Virus record (IMG/VR): IMGVR_UViG_3300042309_000677 | Span: 1-26,624 of that record | Strand: one strand, 5' to 3' | DNA: 26,624 nt | Source of the DNA: a virus | In this document: one piece after another, positions 7,531 to 16,351 of the stretch | Numbering within the stretch: position 1 is the stretch's first letter | Layout of the letters: each line of letters starts with the position of its first letter | The notes under the pieces: generated by a model | Databases searched by the model: none | Told to the model about the DNA's origin: nothing | Seen by the model: the letters and a program-made list of their open reading frames with translations, nothing else | Program-made: the position numbers and the translations under genes

Positions 7531-10500
7531 AGCCCCAGCCTCTTTCTTGCGCTCACGCTATTCTGCATTGTTTGAAATGCCAGCGCTCGGCCTCGTTCAG
7601 CCGACTCGGCCATGCCTTTCTTGAATTGATCTGCAGTGACATATTCAACGCTGTTGATGACTTGGCTCTCATATTTGACGTTGAGGGCGCTGGTGAAGGC
7701 CCCGGACCTGGCCTGGGAGTTTTGCTTGCTGCTTTCAATCGCGTATCGGTTCTGGGTGAATGGATCACCTTCGCCCGCGCCCATTGCTTTTCTGATCTTG
7801 TCATTGGCGATGATCGTGCCTGACTGCCCTGGCACAAACAGTTCTGGGCCTTTTTCCCCAACCATGTAGGTGCGCCCGTAGTCCACTGGCCCGCCTGCGG
7901 CTTTCTTGCCGGCGAACATGCCGCCAGTGCCGAACATCCCGGTGATCGAGCCCAGGCCGCCAAAGATGCCAGCAATGCCCATGAGGGTGTTGTAGGTGCC
8001 CCCTTTGCCCATCTGCTGAACGCCGCCAACGATGCCCATCACGCCCATGGCTAGGCCGCCAATGCCGCCCAGCAGGCTTCCGAAGGACGCATTTGCCTTC
8101 TCTGTCTGCTCCGGCACCTGGCCCATCTTCTCCTGCAGGTTGAAGGCAGACTCGCCGAACATATTCATGTCCTGCGTAAGGCCGCTCATGTCGAAATTCA
8201 ACTCCGCGGCGTCTGTGAAGCTCATCCCGCTCGCTGCGGCGAAGTTGGAGGTGTCAAGGTTCCAACTGCCTGCTCCGGCCTGGCCGCCTATCGCGCTGTT
8301 GGAGAAGTCGATCTTGCCTTCGTAGGCAAGTGTTGATGCTGCGGACATCCATTCCGGCGCCCCTGCTGCCAGGCCCAGTAGGGGGTTCGCCCCTGTTCCG
8401 GGTGCTGTCGGGCTACCAGTGGCGGCCTGCAGCATTCGATTGGCGGCCTCCAGCATGGTGTTGCCGGCCGTGACCATGGTGTTGCCGGCGGCCTGTTCCG
8501 GGGTATTGATCCCAGCCCCTGGCGCCACGCCGGGCATTCCACCAACGGCGTCCTCGGCCTGCTTGTCGATTTTTTGCTTGTTGAATCCTGTCAGGCCGCC
8601 AAAAAGGGCCTTGGTCATCGCCTGCTCAGCCGGCGCCAGTAGGAAGTTCAGTGTGGACTCGATGTAGCGATCGGCCATCCGCTCCAGCATGTCCGTCATC
8701 AGCTGGCCAAGGTCAACGCCGCCCTCTTTGCGGGCCTTGGCCACGGCTTCGCGGACCATGCCGCTCATCCCGCTGACAAAGGTTTCCGTGTACTCGCCCA
8801 TGAGCTTGTTCCACGGCTGCTTCATGAATTCCGCGGTCAGTTCATTGCGCTTGTTGTCAATCTGAAGCTGCCGCAGCTCCAGCGCCTGGCGCTCCTGCAG
8901 CGCCTTGATCTGGTTCTGCAGGATCTCGCCGCTCGCTTCTTCCGTCTTGGCGATGGCGTCCTGGGTTTCTTTCAGCTCTTTGAGCTTGTTGTTGTAGTTG
9001 CTGGTGGCGTTGGCCGCATCTTGCGTCGACAGAGTCGCCGAGTTGACGGCTGCGCCTGGGCCACTGTCGGCTGACCTGCCGGCCGCAGGCTGCAAGGCCC
9101 GGACGCCTGAAGGTTGACGGAGGCTTTCCTTGATTGCATTGAGCGGATTCAGCAACTTGCCGAACTGGTCCCTGAGTTCGTAGTGGAGGTGTGTGTTGCT
9201 GCCGTCGTTGTAAACCGTCGCCAGGCGCTGCCCAGCTGATACAGGGTCCCCGACGCGCACCGCAGGGTTTTGGACATGGCCATAGGTCCCCTCGCTGCCG
9301 TCGTCGTATCGAACGCGCAAGCCCGCGCCCATATACCGGTTGCCGGGCCTTGTGAAGCTGGGGATGTACTGGACCACCCGCCCGGAGCGCCTGGCGTGGA
9401 TGGGATCGCCTGGATCGAGCCCAAGGTCCTGCCCTTGGTGACCTCGCCCGGCCCCCAACCCGTCGTTCCAGTTCGGGCCCCCCCGTGTTCCCGGCAGCAT
9501 GTTGCCGATGACGCCTGTGGCGGCCGGCGGCAATGCACGCGGCGGTGGCGCCAGCCCACCAACTGCCGCGGCCCTTCTGTCGCGGTCTTGGTTGATTTTC
9601 TGTGTGCCGGTCTCGTAGTTGAGCTTTGCTTGCAGCAGAGCGGCCTCGGCCTCCACCACCTTCAGCCTCACCGCCGCGATCTTCAGCTCAGACATCTCGC
9701 GCTGGTGCTGGATCTCCAGCGCCATGCGCTGCGCTTCGTGCTCCAGCCGCATGGCCCGCTCCTTGGCGGCTGATTCGGCTCTGGTGGCGTCGAGGATCGA
9801 CACATAGCCCTGCTGGCCCTGGGCCAATGCTTCGATCTCGGCGCCGATCACAGCCGACACCGAGGTGGGGTTCTCCCTCGCGTTCTCCTGGGCTTCCGCG
9901 AGTTTGAGCATGTTCTGGGCCCTTGTCTCTTGGGCCTTCGCTTCTGCTCGCGCCAGCTCCAGCCGGCTTTCCATCACCTTGTTCTGGCGTTCGGCTGCCT
10001 GGAGCCGGCGCTGCTCGCTGGCTTGCAGCTCATCGAGCACCTGTTTTTCGGCCTGCAGGGCCTTCTCGCGGGCCTGCACCTGCTGAGCGAGCTTCAGCTG
10101 CTGCCGCTCGTACTCGTTGAGGATCGTTTTTTGCTGCAGCTGTTCCAGCGTCATTTGCCGCTGGGTGTCCAGGGATGCCGCCTTGGTGTCCAGGGCCCGT
10201 TGCTCCAGGCTCGATGTGTCCTTGAGCAGCTTTTCCTCCTCGTAGCTGAGGCTGACGGTCTTGCTGATCAGAGCCAGCTGGTCGGCGCGGACCTTGTAGA
10301 GACGTTTTGCCTCGTCGTACTGCCGCTGCAGGGCCTTCAGATCAGTCCCCTTGGCGGTGCGCATCTTCTCGCGCACTTCCTGTTGGGCATTCCAGGCGGA
10401 CTGCTTCTGGTTTTCGATCTCAAGCCGCTGGATCTTCAGCTGCTCTTGCTGAATGCGTTGCTGGCGAAGCTGGATCTGCAGCTGTGTCCGCTGAATGTCT

Positions 10501-12563
10501 TTTTCTGTGGCCAGCAGCTTCGCTTGGTCGTCAATGCGAGCCATCTCATTGCGGCTCTGCACTTCGGCCTGTTTTTGCTGCGCATCCAGCTTGGTTTCGG
10601 GCGAGGTAGCAAGCTGTACCGCGAAGCCCACTCTCTGCTCTTCCAGCCGGCGGATCATGTCCCTGGCGTTCGCCTGCTCCTGCACCAGCCCACGCTGGGC
10701 CTGCATTAGCTTCAGGCCCTGCTCAAGCGCTCTAATCTCGTTTTTATAGGTGTCCTCTTTGATCTTTGCTGCTTCCCTAGCGAGAGCAAGGTTGCGTTCG
10801 CTCTGGGATGTGCCCAGTTCTTTGGCCCGTTCTTCTAGGGTCCGCCTGGTTCGATCAGATAGCTGCAGACTGACAAGATCAACTTCCTCGTTTTCTCCGA
10901 CAGTCTGGTTGTAGCTGGACACTGCAGCATCACCGGCTTGCCGCACCTGCCGCCGCTCGTCTTCCGTGAGCGGTGTCCCGCCGCCACCGCGGGAATCGAG
11001 GATTCGCTGCAGTTCTTTCTGTTCGGCAAGTTGGCGGGCCATGGCGCGTCCGCCATCTGCCATCTTCTTGTTGTTTTCATCAATGGCGTCTCCCCAGTTG
11101 CTGAGCGTCTTAAGGATCGAGTCGAGGAAATTCATGACCGCGCTGTCTTTGGCGAGGTCCGTCATGACCCTTAGGATTCCGCTCAATGGGCGCAGGATCC
11201 CGCCGATGCCCTTTGCAAGCAGCTCCACGGCCTTGGCGATGATCTGAAGGATCTTGCCGATACCTTCCAGAACGGGCCCAAGCGACAGCCCGACCAAGTT
11301 GGTCACAACAGCCGCCAGGTCCATCACGATGGCCAGGAGGCTGGAGAAGAACGACCCGACTGACACCAGCATCCCGCCGAGCTGGCCCAGCATCTTGAGC
11401 AATGGCTCAAGGGCCTCGTTCGTGCCCCTGATGAACATCATGAATGAGTCCTGCAGCCGATCCAGAGGCGTCAGAACGGACTGGAGCATCCCGGCCAGGC
11501 CCCGCTCAAGGGCTTGCCCGCCTTCGGATTGGATTGTCTCTGCTACGTCCTGAAAGTTACTTTTGACATTGGACAGCGATTGCGCGAGGACTTTCTGGCC
11601 CTCGTACAGCTTGTTCAGCTTGGTGATCAGGTCGTCATAGAACTTGCCCTGGGCCTGCAGCTGCTGAATATCGGCCGAGGAGGTGTATCCCAGCTTCTTG
11701 GCCAGCATTGAGTCCGGGCCAATGTTGCCCATCATTAGGGCGTTTACCTCTGAGCGGAGCTGATAGCCCGGAACGCCCAGGGTGTTCATGCCTGCGGCGA
11801 TCCTGGTACTCAGGTTGCGGATCTTGCCAAGATCCTGCCCTTCTTTACCTAGGTTTCCTGCATTCTGCAGGATGATATTAAATCCCTCGTAGATTTCAGA
11901 TGCGGTCGCCCCGCTGATCTTTGAAACCTCTTTTTGGATCTCCTTGTATTCACGCGAGATGACGCCCCTGACTGCCCGCATCTGGTTGGCGGTTCCTTCG
12001 ATCACTTCTCCATCTGGGCCCAGGATGGAGAAAGCGTTGGCCGTGAAGATCCCGGCTTCTGCCACCTGCTTGTTGAATCGGCCTGCCTCTGCCGCAAGCC
12101 GCTCCAGAGGCGCAAGCATCCCTTGGATGGCCGCCGCGGCCCCATTGAAGATGGCAGTCAGACCAGTTACAGCTAGCCCGATCTGGCCGAGATAGGGGAT
12201 CGCCCGCAGCGCTCCAGCCCCCAGGGCTGCCAGCCGGCCTCCCATGGCGCCCACTGCTCCACCGGCGCCAGCTGCGGCCTCCCCAGCACCCCCCAACCTG
12301 GCTGCCAGGTTCTCAAATACGTCCCCGTTTCCACGGAGCCCCTCATTGATGCTGCCCAGGATTCCCTGGAAGCCATTGAGCTTGTTCTTCAGCTCATCGA
12401 CTTTTCTTGTCGCCTCGCCGGTATCTGCGTCGAATTTGACACTGATACCCTGTCGCTCCAGCTTTTCTGTGTAACGCCTGAGCAGCTCAATTTCACGATC
12501 TAGGCTGCTGCGATCCCCAAAGAACCGCAGCGTGGCAGTCCCGAGGTTGTAGTCGCCTGCCAT
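7527..12563 (-). CDS. Tail tape measure protein with internal M23 peptidase domain
   Basis: A 1678-aa protein, the longest in the window, directly after the frameshifted chaperones. It has an N-terminal helical region, hydrophobic glycine/alanine-rich stretches (about 85-165 and 395-470), a long Gln/Glu/Arg coiled coil (about 580-980), then an M23 lysostaphin-like domain (about 1035-1140). This carries GHQGQDLGLDPGD (His1042, Asp1046), TYGHVQNP and THLHYEL (His1125, His1127), the metal-binding and catalytic signatures. A second short coiled coil and a Gly-rich hydrophobic C-terminus follow, with the tape-measure motif VGEKGPELFVPG near 1566. The protein sets tail length, and the M23 domain probably cuts peptidoglycan during entry. 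At about 0.15 nm per residue the tail would be near 250 nm, an upper estimate. It starts 24 nt after the chaperone stop. Confidence 0.93.
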   Translation of the reverse strand: MAGDYNLGTATLRFFGDRSSLDREIELLRRYTEKLERQGISVKFDADTGEATRKVDELKNKLNGFQGILGSINEGLRGNGDVFENLAARLGGAGEAAAGAGGAVGAMGGRLAALGAGALRAIPYLGQIGLAVTGLTAIFNGAAAAIQGMLAPLERLAAEAGRFNKQVAEAGIFTANAFSILGPDGEVIEGTANQMRAVRGVISREYKEIQKEVSKISGATASEIYEGFNIILQNAGNLGKEGQDLGKIRNLSTRIAAGMNTLGVPGYQLRSEVNALMMGNIGPDSMLAKKLGYTSSADIQQLQAQGKFYDDLITKLNKLYEGQKVLAQSLSNVKSNFQDVAETIQSEGGQALERGLAGMLQSVLTPLDRLQDSFMMFIRGTNEALEPLLKMLGQLGGMLVSVGSFFSSLLAIVMDLAAVVTNLVGLSLGPVLEGIGKILQIIAKAVELLAKGIGGILRPLSGILRVMTDLAKDSAVMNFLDSILKTLSNWGDAIDENNKKMADGGRAMARQLAEQKELQRILDSRGGGGTPLTEDERRQVRQAGDAAVSSYNQTVGENEEVDLVSLQLSDRTRRTLEERAKELGTSQSERNLALAREAAKIKEDTYKNEIRALEQGLKLMQAQRGLVQEQANARDMIRRLEEQRVGFAVQLATSPETKLDAQQKQAEVQSRNEMARIDDQAKLLATEKDIQRTQLQIQLRQQRIQQEQLKIQRLEIENQKQSAWNAQQEVREKMRTAKGTDLKALQRQYDEAKRLYKVRADQLALISKTVSLSYEEEKLLKDTSSLEQRALDTKAASLDTQRQMTLEQLQQKTILNEYERQQLKLAQQVQAREKALQAEKQVLDELQASEQRRLQAAERQNKVMESRLELARAEAKAQETRAQNMLKLAEAQENARENPTSVSAVIGAEIEALAQGQQGYVSILDATRAESAAKERAMRLEHEAQRMALEIQHQREMSELKIAAVRLKVVEAEAALLQAKLNYETGTQKINQDRDRRAAAVGGLAPPPRALPPAATGVIGNMLPGTRGGPNWNDGLGAGRGHQGQDLGLDPGDPIHARRSGRVVQYIPSFTRPGNRYMGAGLRVRYDDGSEGTYGHVQNPAVRVGDPVSAGQRLATVYNDGSNTHLHYELRDQFGKLLNPLNAIKESLRQPSGVRALQPAAGRSADSGPGAAVNSATLSTQDAANATSNYNNKLKELKETQDAIAKTEEASGEILQNQIKALQERQALELRQLQIDNKRNELTAEFMKQPWNKLMGEYTETFVSGMSGMVREAVAKARKEGGVDLGQLMTDMLERMADRYIESTLNFLLAPAEQAMTKALFGGLTGFNKQKIDKQAEDAVGGMPGVAPGAGINTPEQAAGNTMVTAGNTMLEAANRMLQAATGSPTAPGTGANPLLGLAAGAPEWMSAASTLAYEGKIDFSNSAIGGQAGAGSWNLDTSNFAAASGMSFTDAAELNFDMSGLTQDMNMFGESAFNLQEKMGQVPEQTEKANASFGSLLGGIGGLAMGVMGIVGGVQQMGKGGTYNTLMGIAGIFGGLGSITGMFGTGGMFAGKKAAGGPVDYGRTYMVGEKGPELFVPGQSGTIIANDKIRKAMGAGEGDPFTQNRYAIESSKQNSQARSGAFTSALNVKYESQVINSVEYVTADQFKKGMAESAERGRALAFQTMQNSVSARKRLGL

Positions 12564-12587
12564 CTAGCCCACTACCAATGAGCCAGG

Positions 12588-13567
12588 CTAGCCACGAAGG
12601 TCTTCCATCACTAAGCCAAAGAGTGCCGCCGGCAGCTGCCGAGTTTTGAGCAGCATCTTGAGGGTCTGCTTGCCTTCGGCGCTCAGCGCCGACCTTTTCT
12701 CTTCCCGGTCAATCTGCTCAGGGTCGTAGGGCAGGAAGTCAGCCGCTGTGACCTTCTTGGCGCCGCGGCCCGACAGCGCAGCTACCACCACAGAAGCGAG
12801 CCTTGCGGTCGCCAGTGAGTTGAGGTTCACGTCGACCTGGGATTGCTTGTCGATGAAGTCGAGGGTGCGCGATAGGTGCGAGAGGGGGAGCTTTCCGAAG
12901 TTGGTGGCGTGATACTTGGGGTCGTTCAGATTGGCTGCAGCAACGCGCAAATACAGCCGGTCCCAGTTGGTCTCGGGCTGCTGCAGCTGTGCCTTGAGTT
13001 GCGCGAGGTGGCGCTCTAGGTCCAGACCATCCTCTACGTCTCCTCGTCTTTTTTTCCCGGCTCAGGCCATCCTGTCTTCTCGTTGCGGATGAACTCCATC
13101 ACCTGTTCGCGAAGCCTGTTGGGCATTCGCATCGTGTCCTCTTGCTGCCAGTCGTCCAGAGCCTGCCAGCGCTTGCTGCGCAGGATCTCAGCCCTGCTGC
13201 GCACGAACAGGGTCACCAGTTTCGCCTCGGTCAGCACTTGCAGTGGCTGGCCGATGTTGGCCACCATCATGTCCTCCAGGTACTCCTGCACCAGGCCGGA
13301 CTGTGACGGGTCACTGGTGCCCTGGGCCAGCAAATCGAAGGCTTGTTGCAGCGGGATCTTCTTCTCCTGGCTGCAGCGCTTGGCCACCTGGATCAGATGC
13401 ACCATGGCCTGCATCCGATCGCGCTCGATCTGCTCCAGCTCAGCGGCCTCGGCCACCAGCAGGTCGTCGTAGCGGCGCATCCGAAGCGGCCCGACCTGTT
13501 CATATCGCGCTTCCGCGCCTTCAAAGAGGAGATCTCGGTAGTTCGTCCTTGTAGCAGTGCTGTTCAT
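12588..13567 (-). CDS. Tail assembly chaperone, frameshifted long form (gpGT-like)
   Basis: This is the product of a -1 ribosomal frameshift inside the upstream chaperone gene. Residues 1-173 are read in the first frame. After slippage at 13055-13049 the next codon starts at 13049, and reading continues in the -1 frame to the stop at 12588, giving about 326 aa. The -1 frame is open over the whole join, and its 33 codons before 12950 run straight into the downstream frame (LRVAAANLNDPKYHATNFGK). The downstream part ends KQTLKMLLKTRQLPAALFGL. It has no good start of its own: its first possible start is a TTG at 12950. In lambda and many siphophages the G and GT forms recruit tape measure and tube subunits, and neither is in the finished virion. 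The tape measure gene follows 24 nt on. Confidence 0.85.
13034..13567 (-). CDS. Tail assembly chaperone, short form (gpG-like)
   Basis: A 177-aa, largely helical, charged protein (DDLLVAEAAELEQIERDR; EDTMRMPNRLREQVMEFIRN). It sits exactly where siphophages keep the G gene: after tail tube genes and before the tape measure. A slippery heptamer lies four codons before its stop at 13034. By analogy most ribosomes end here and make the short form, while a few shift into the long form. Its ATG overlaps the upstream stop by one base. I do not recognise the family by sequence; the call rests on position and the frameshift arrangement. Confidence 0.83.
   Translation of the reverse strand: MNSTATRTNYRDLLFEGAEARYEQVGPLRMRRYDDLLVAEAAELEQIERDRMQAMVHLIQVAKRCSQEKKIPLQQAFDLLAQGTSDPSQSGLVQEYLEDMMVANIGQPLQVLTEAKLVTLFVRSRAEILRSKRWQALDDWQQEDTMRMPNRLREQVMEFIRNEKTGWPEPGKKDEET
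13049..13055 (-). promoter_or_regulatory. Programmed -1 frameshift slippery site A-AAA-AAA
   Basis: On the minus strand the run GGGAAAAAAAGAC places seven A bases so that the zero frame reads GGA-AAA-AAA-GAC. This is the canonical X-XXY-YYZ heptamer with both tRNAs able to re-pair in the -1 frame. The zero-frame stop (TAG, 13036-13034) follows after four more codons. The -1 frame is open from here to 12588. I did not find a convincing stem-loop or pseudoknot just downstream by eye. Confidence 0.85.
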
Positions 13568-13812
13568 CAGAAGCGTGCGCTTGGCAGTTGGACGTGGTAG
13601 GCCTTGTAACGCTCGGGCTGGTCAATGACTGCCATTGGCAGCTGACACTCATATACGACACCCTCCAGTTTAGGCCGATCTGACACCTGAACCCATACTG
13701 ATTCGGTGTAGGGTTCCACAAACATCAGCTCGGCTTCGATGCCCCGTTCAGTGGATTCGCAGTGGATCAGAACGACATGATCGTTCTTGCTCCGCAGTAT
13801 CGGGTGGTGCAT
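13567..13812 (-). CDS. Small hypothetical tail-region protein
   Basis: An 81-aa product starting MHHPILRSKNDHVVLIHCES. It appears to be mostly beta-strand (VLIHCES, AELMFVEPYTESVWVQVSD, YECQLPMAVID) with no motif I recognise. Both ends use TGATG junctions with their neighbours, so it is embedded in the operon between the tail-tube-like pair and the chaperones. It might be a small tail-assembly factor; no function can be assigned. Confidence 0.65.
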   Translation of the reverse strand: MHHPILRSKNDHVVLIHCESTERGIEAELMFVEPYTESVWVQVSDRPKLEGVVYECQLPMAVIDQPERYKAYHVQLPSARF

Positions 13813-15275
13813 CAGGCCAGCGCCAGGATCCCTGTGCTACGTGGTTGCACATCGGCGTTGTTGTAGGTCAGCGTCCCATTGGCTTCCAGTGGACCCACGA
13901 TGGTTGCGGTCCCACCGTTGATGTAGAAGTGCTCCATCGGCGACGGTCCCACGTTTACGCGCATCATTGGGCCCGTTCGCACCAGTCCGCCCCCGACAAA
14001 GGTGTGGGCGATGTCCGATGTCCCGACATTGACGGTGATGGTGGCAGAGGTGAAGGACGTCACCTGAAACATCGAGTGTGCTGTCTCCTGCGGAAAGGCC
14101 TTGACGATTGGCTGCCCACTGCTCAGGCAGCTGAACCGCAGGCCACTGAGGCTCACCCACGTCCCGACCTGGATCGTTTCGGTGGAATCAAGCGTCAGGA
14201 CGGCAGCGCCCGTTACGTGGTTGTAACTGGCCTGCTTGACCTCATACTCGCGCACATCCCGATCGACGATCTCTTGGATCGTGAACTCCGCTGGGTCGCC
14301 TGCTCGGGGGAAGTATGTGCTGTTGTAGGCCTCGGAGCTGAAGCAACCAAAGGCCAGGCCATAGAGGCGGACGGTGCGGCCGACGCCGAAGTGATCCAGA
14401 CCGGACATCAACAGCCAGGCCTGGCCCGTTGTGTGGTCGTAGCGGACGTTTTCAACACCGGCGCTTGGCGGGGTGTTGGCGAGGATTGCGGTGAACTCCG
14501 GGCCAAATCGGCAGATCGACTCCTTGGTCACCTCGTCTCGGAAGTCGCTCAAGGTCCAGTCGTCACTGAATCGGATTGGGTCCTGGGAGCGGTAGCGGCC
14601 CACGTACACCTCGCCAACTGAGGCCAGTTCGTAGGTCACCTCGGTGAGGCCCTCGGCCCCGTCCTGCTCTGCGTAGTTGAGCACGTTGCATTCAAAAGCC
14701 ACCAGGTCGTAGACGAGGGGACTTGTGCTGTTCCCGGTTTCCCGGCCCAATTCCTTCAGGATCTCGACGTAGACCCGGTTGTTGCGACTGCTGAGTGAGC
14801 TGCCAATCCTCCCTATGTCCTTGTTGTGCCTCGCCTCTTTGATGATCTTGAAGCCACGTTCCCACGGCCCGCTGGTCTCGGCCGGGATGTAGCAGGCCAC
14901 CCCGCCATTGCGATATGCCGCGCCAGTCGGTGTCGCCCCGGAGGTTCCCAGGTTGTAGGAATCCATGAACTGGAGATCCCGCATGAAGTAGCTGGTGATC
15001 GCCGCCCTGGCCCTCGTCCCTGTGACGCAGCCGTCTGACCAACCGTCATCTCCTATGAACCGGTGCTCCTGGGGGGTGTCGTCAATGCTGATCTGGCAGT
15101 TGCTGATTCCAGCCAACTGCACGTAGTAGTCGCCCGGCATGAGCGTGGGGAGCACGATATAGCCATTCGCGTCGAATGTGCATTCGTATTGGTTGGGGTG
15201 CGAGAGCTTGATCGCACGGATGATCGTTTTGCTGGCGCGGTGGAACGCACCGGAAATCTGATAGTTAGCAGCCAT
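13812..15275 (-). CDS. Tail-tube-like protein paralogue with C-terminal beta-repeat extension
   Basis: A 487-aa product. Residues 1-245 are clearly homologous to the next gene upstream (15302-15919). Shared landmarks are an N-terminal His-Arg/Lys element, NG(I/Y)I(T/V)LPTL, GDDGWSD, YFM(K/R)D, RH(D/N)K and GAEGLT. The remaining 240 residues are beta-rich and hold at least two repeat units near 278 (YDHTTGQAWLLMSG, VGRTVRLYGLAFGC) and 349 (YNHVTGAAVLTLDS, VGTWVSLSGLRFSC), followed by ITVNVGTSDIAHTFVGGG. Repeats of this kind are common in cyanophage structural proteins, in my recollection. It may be a minor, decorated tube subunit, a tube-end protein or a surface adhesin built on a tube domain. 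A Shine-Dalgarno-like GAGGG precedes the ATG. Confidence 0.8.
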   Translation of the reverse strand: MAANYQISGAFHRASKTIIRAIKLSHPNQYECTFDANGYIVLPTLMPGDYYVQLAGISNCQISIDDTPQEHRFIGDDGWSDGCVTGTRARAAITSYFMRDLQFMDSYNLGTSGATPTGAAYRNGGVACYIPAETSGPWERGFKIIKEARHNKDIGRIGSSLSSRNNRVYVEILKELGRETGNSTSPLVYDLVAFECNVLNYAEQDGAEGLTEVTYELASVGEVYVGRYRSQDPIRFSDDWTLSDFRDEVTKESICRFGPEFTAILANTPPSAGVENVRYDHTTGQAWLLMSGLDHFGVGRTVRLYGLAFGCFSSEAYNSTYFPRAGDPAEFTIQEIVDRDVREYEVKQASYNHVTGAAVLTLDSTETIQVGTWVSLSGLRFSCLSSGQPIVKAFPQETAHSMFQVTSFTSATITVNVGTSDIAHTFVGGGLVRTGPMMRVNVGPSPMEHFYINGGTATIVGPLEANGTLTYNNADVQPRSTGILALA

Positions 15276-15301
15276 GGATCAGCCCTCGCGGTGTGTGTTC
15301 A

Positions 15302-15919
15302 TCAGAACTCGGAGAATCCAAGCGGATTGGCGCCATTGTCATAGACGCCAAACACGGCTCGGCCCCTGCTGCTCAGCTCAAACTGAACCTGGGTGAGGCC
15401 CTCTGCCCCCAGCTGTTCGCTGTAGCCCGTGACCACGGCATTGAAGCCAGCAAAGTCGTAGACGTAGTTGCCGGTGGCCCCGTCCTTGCGGCCCATCTCT
15501 TTGAGCATCTCGAAGTAGACCTCAAAGTTCTTGTCGTGGCGGCTTCGCTGGATCACCTCAAAGCCTTCGTCGTAGCCCCCTTTGAAAGTGGGCGTCACGC
15601 TTCCAGCGGCCGGGGCGTCGATGTCCTTCATGAAGTAGGTCGTGCAGCTGGCCCGCACACTGGCACCGGTGATCACGCTGTCGCTCCAGCCATCGTCGCC
15701 AAGCAGCCGAAACTCCTGGTTGTTGTCCTGAATCGAGAAGGAGCAGTCGGTCACACCGGAGATGACGCGATAGTTCTCTCCCGTCTCAAGGGTGGGCAGG
15801 GTGATGATGCCGTTTGCATTGCGGCTGGCGAAATACCGACTCGGCGCAGTCAGCGGAACGCACCGCACCAAGGTGCGGTGGGCCTTGTGGAAGCTCAAAC
15901 CGATTGCATAGTCAGCCAT
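15302..15919 (-). CDS. Probable major tail tube protein
   Basis: A 205-aa, beta-rich protein starting MADYAIGLSFHKAHRTLVRC, with an AGGAG ribosome-binding site 6 nt before its ATG. It follows the neck/tail-terminator gene and precedes the chaperone and tape-measure genes, the usual place of the tube gene. Length fits siphophage tube proteins. It is homologous to the first half of the following 487-aa protein. Of the two, this shorter and simpler one is the likelier main tube subunit, since it lacks extra domains. Assignment is by position and size; the family was not recognised by name. Confidence 0.75.
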   Translation of the reverse strand: MADYAIGLSFHKAHRTLVRCVPLTAPSRYFASRNANGIITLPTLETGENYRVISGVTDCSFSIQDNNQEFRLLGDDGWSDSVITGASVRASCTTYFMKDIDAPAAGSVTPTFKGGYDEGFEVIQRSRHDKNFEVYFEMLKEMGRKDGATGNYVYDFAGFNAVVTGYSEQLGAEGLTQVQFELSSRGRAVFGVYDNGANPLGFSEF

Positions 15920-15931
15920 GACGTTCTCCTA

Positions 15932-16351
15932 TTAGGGAAGGGTGATCAAGATGTGGTCGGGCAGCTCAACAGTGAGCTGCTCATAGGTGGTTTCTGTTTG
16001 CGGCATATACCGCTGGACGGCAGTCGGGTAATGCCGATACAAAGCCACCCGCACCGCTTCCAAGGTGGAGTCGGTGTCGAAGTTGCGGACCTGCAGGGTC
16101 CACACCCGTTTCGTCGGCAAGGAGCCAACCCCACCCAGGGGCATCAGGTCTGGGCAGCTGACCAGCACGACCTCAATCCCGGTGACGGTCCACTGGGGCC
16201 GAACCTGATTGGGGCCCATGACATAGAAGGCAGGGGCTGTGGATGTTCCGCCCAGCTTGTAGGTGCCCAGATAGGGCTCCATGAGACTGAACAGCTCATC
16301 GCGAACTGCTCTCAGGCTTGGGACCAGCTCGTAGCCGGGGATCACAGTCAT
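15932..16351 (-). CDS. Tail terminator-like protein
   Basis: A 139-aa protein. It starts MTVIPGYELVPSLRAVRDEL and has TSTAPAFYVMGPNQVRPQWT, then GIEVVLVSCPDLMPLGG, WTLQVRNFDTDST and a C-terminal TVELPDHILITLP. The layout of an N-terminal helix followed by a sheet that ends in conserved beta-strands, just before the tube gene, is that of tail terminator/completion proteins (lambda U-like). Its start overlaps the upstream stop as ATGA. The call is from order and size, with weak sequence support. Confidence 0.68.
   Translation of the reverse strand: MTVIPGYELVPSLRAVRDELFSLMEPYLGTYKLGGTSTAPAFYVMGPNQVRPQWTVTGIEVVLVSCPDLMPLGGVGSLPTKRVWTLQVRNFDTDSTLEAVRVALYRHYPTAVQRYMPQTETTYEQLTVELPDHILITLP

Noticed and set aside
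12588-12950. Independent 120-aa gene started by TTG
   Set aside because: The frame is continuous upstream with the -1 frame after a perfect slippery heptamer, so it is better read as the second half of a frameshifted chaperone.
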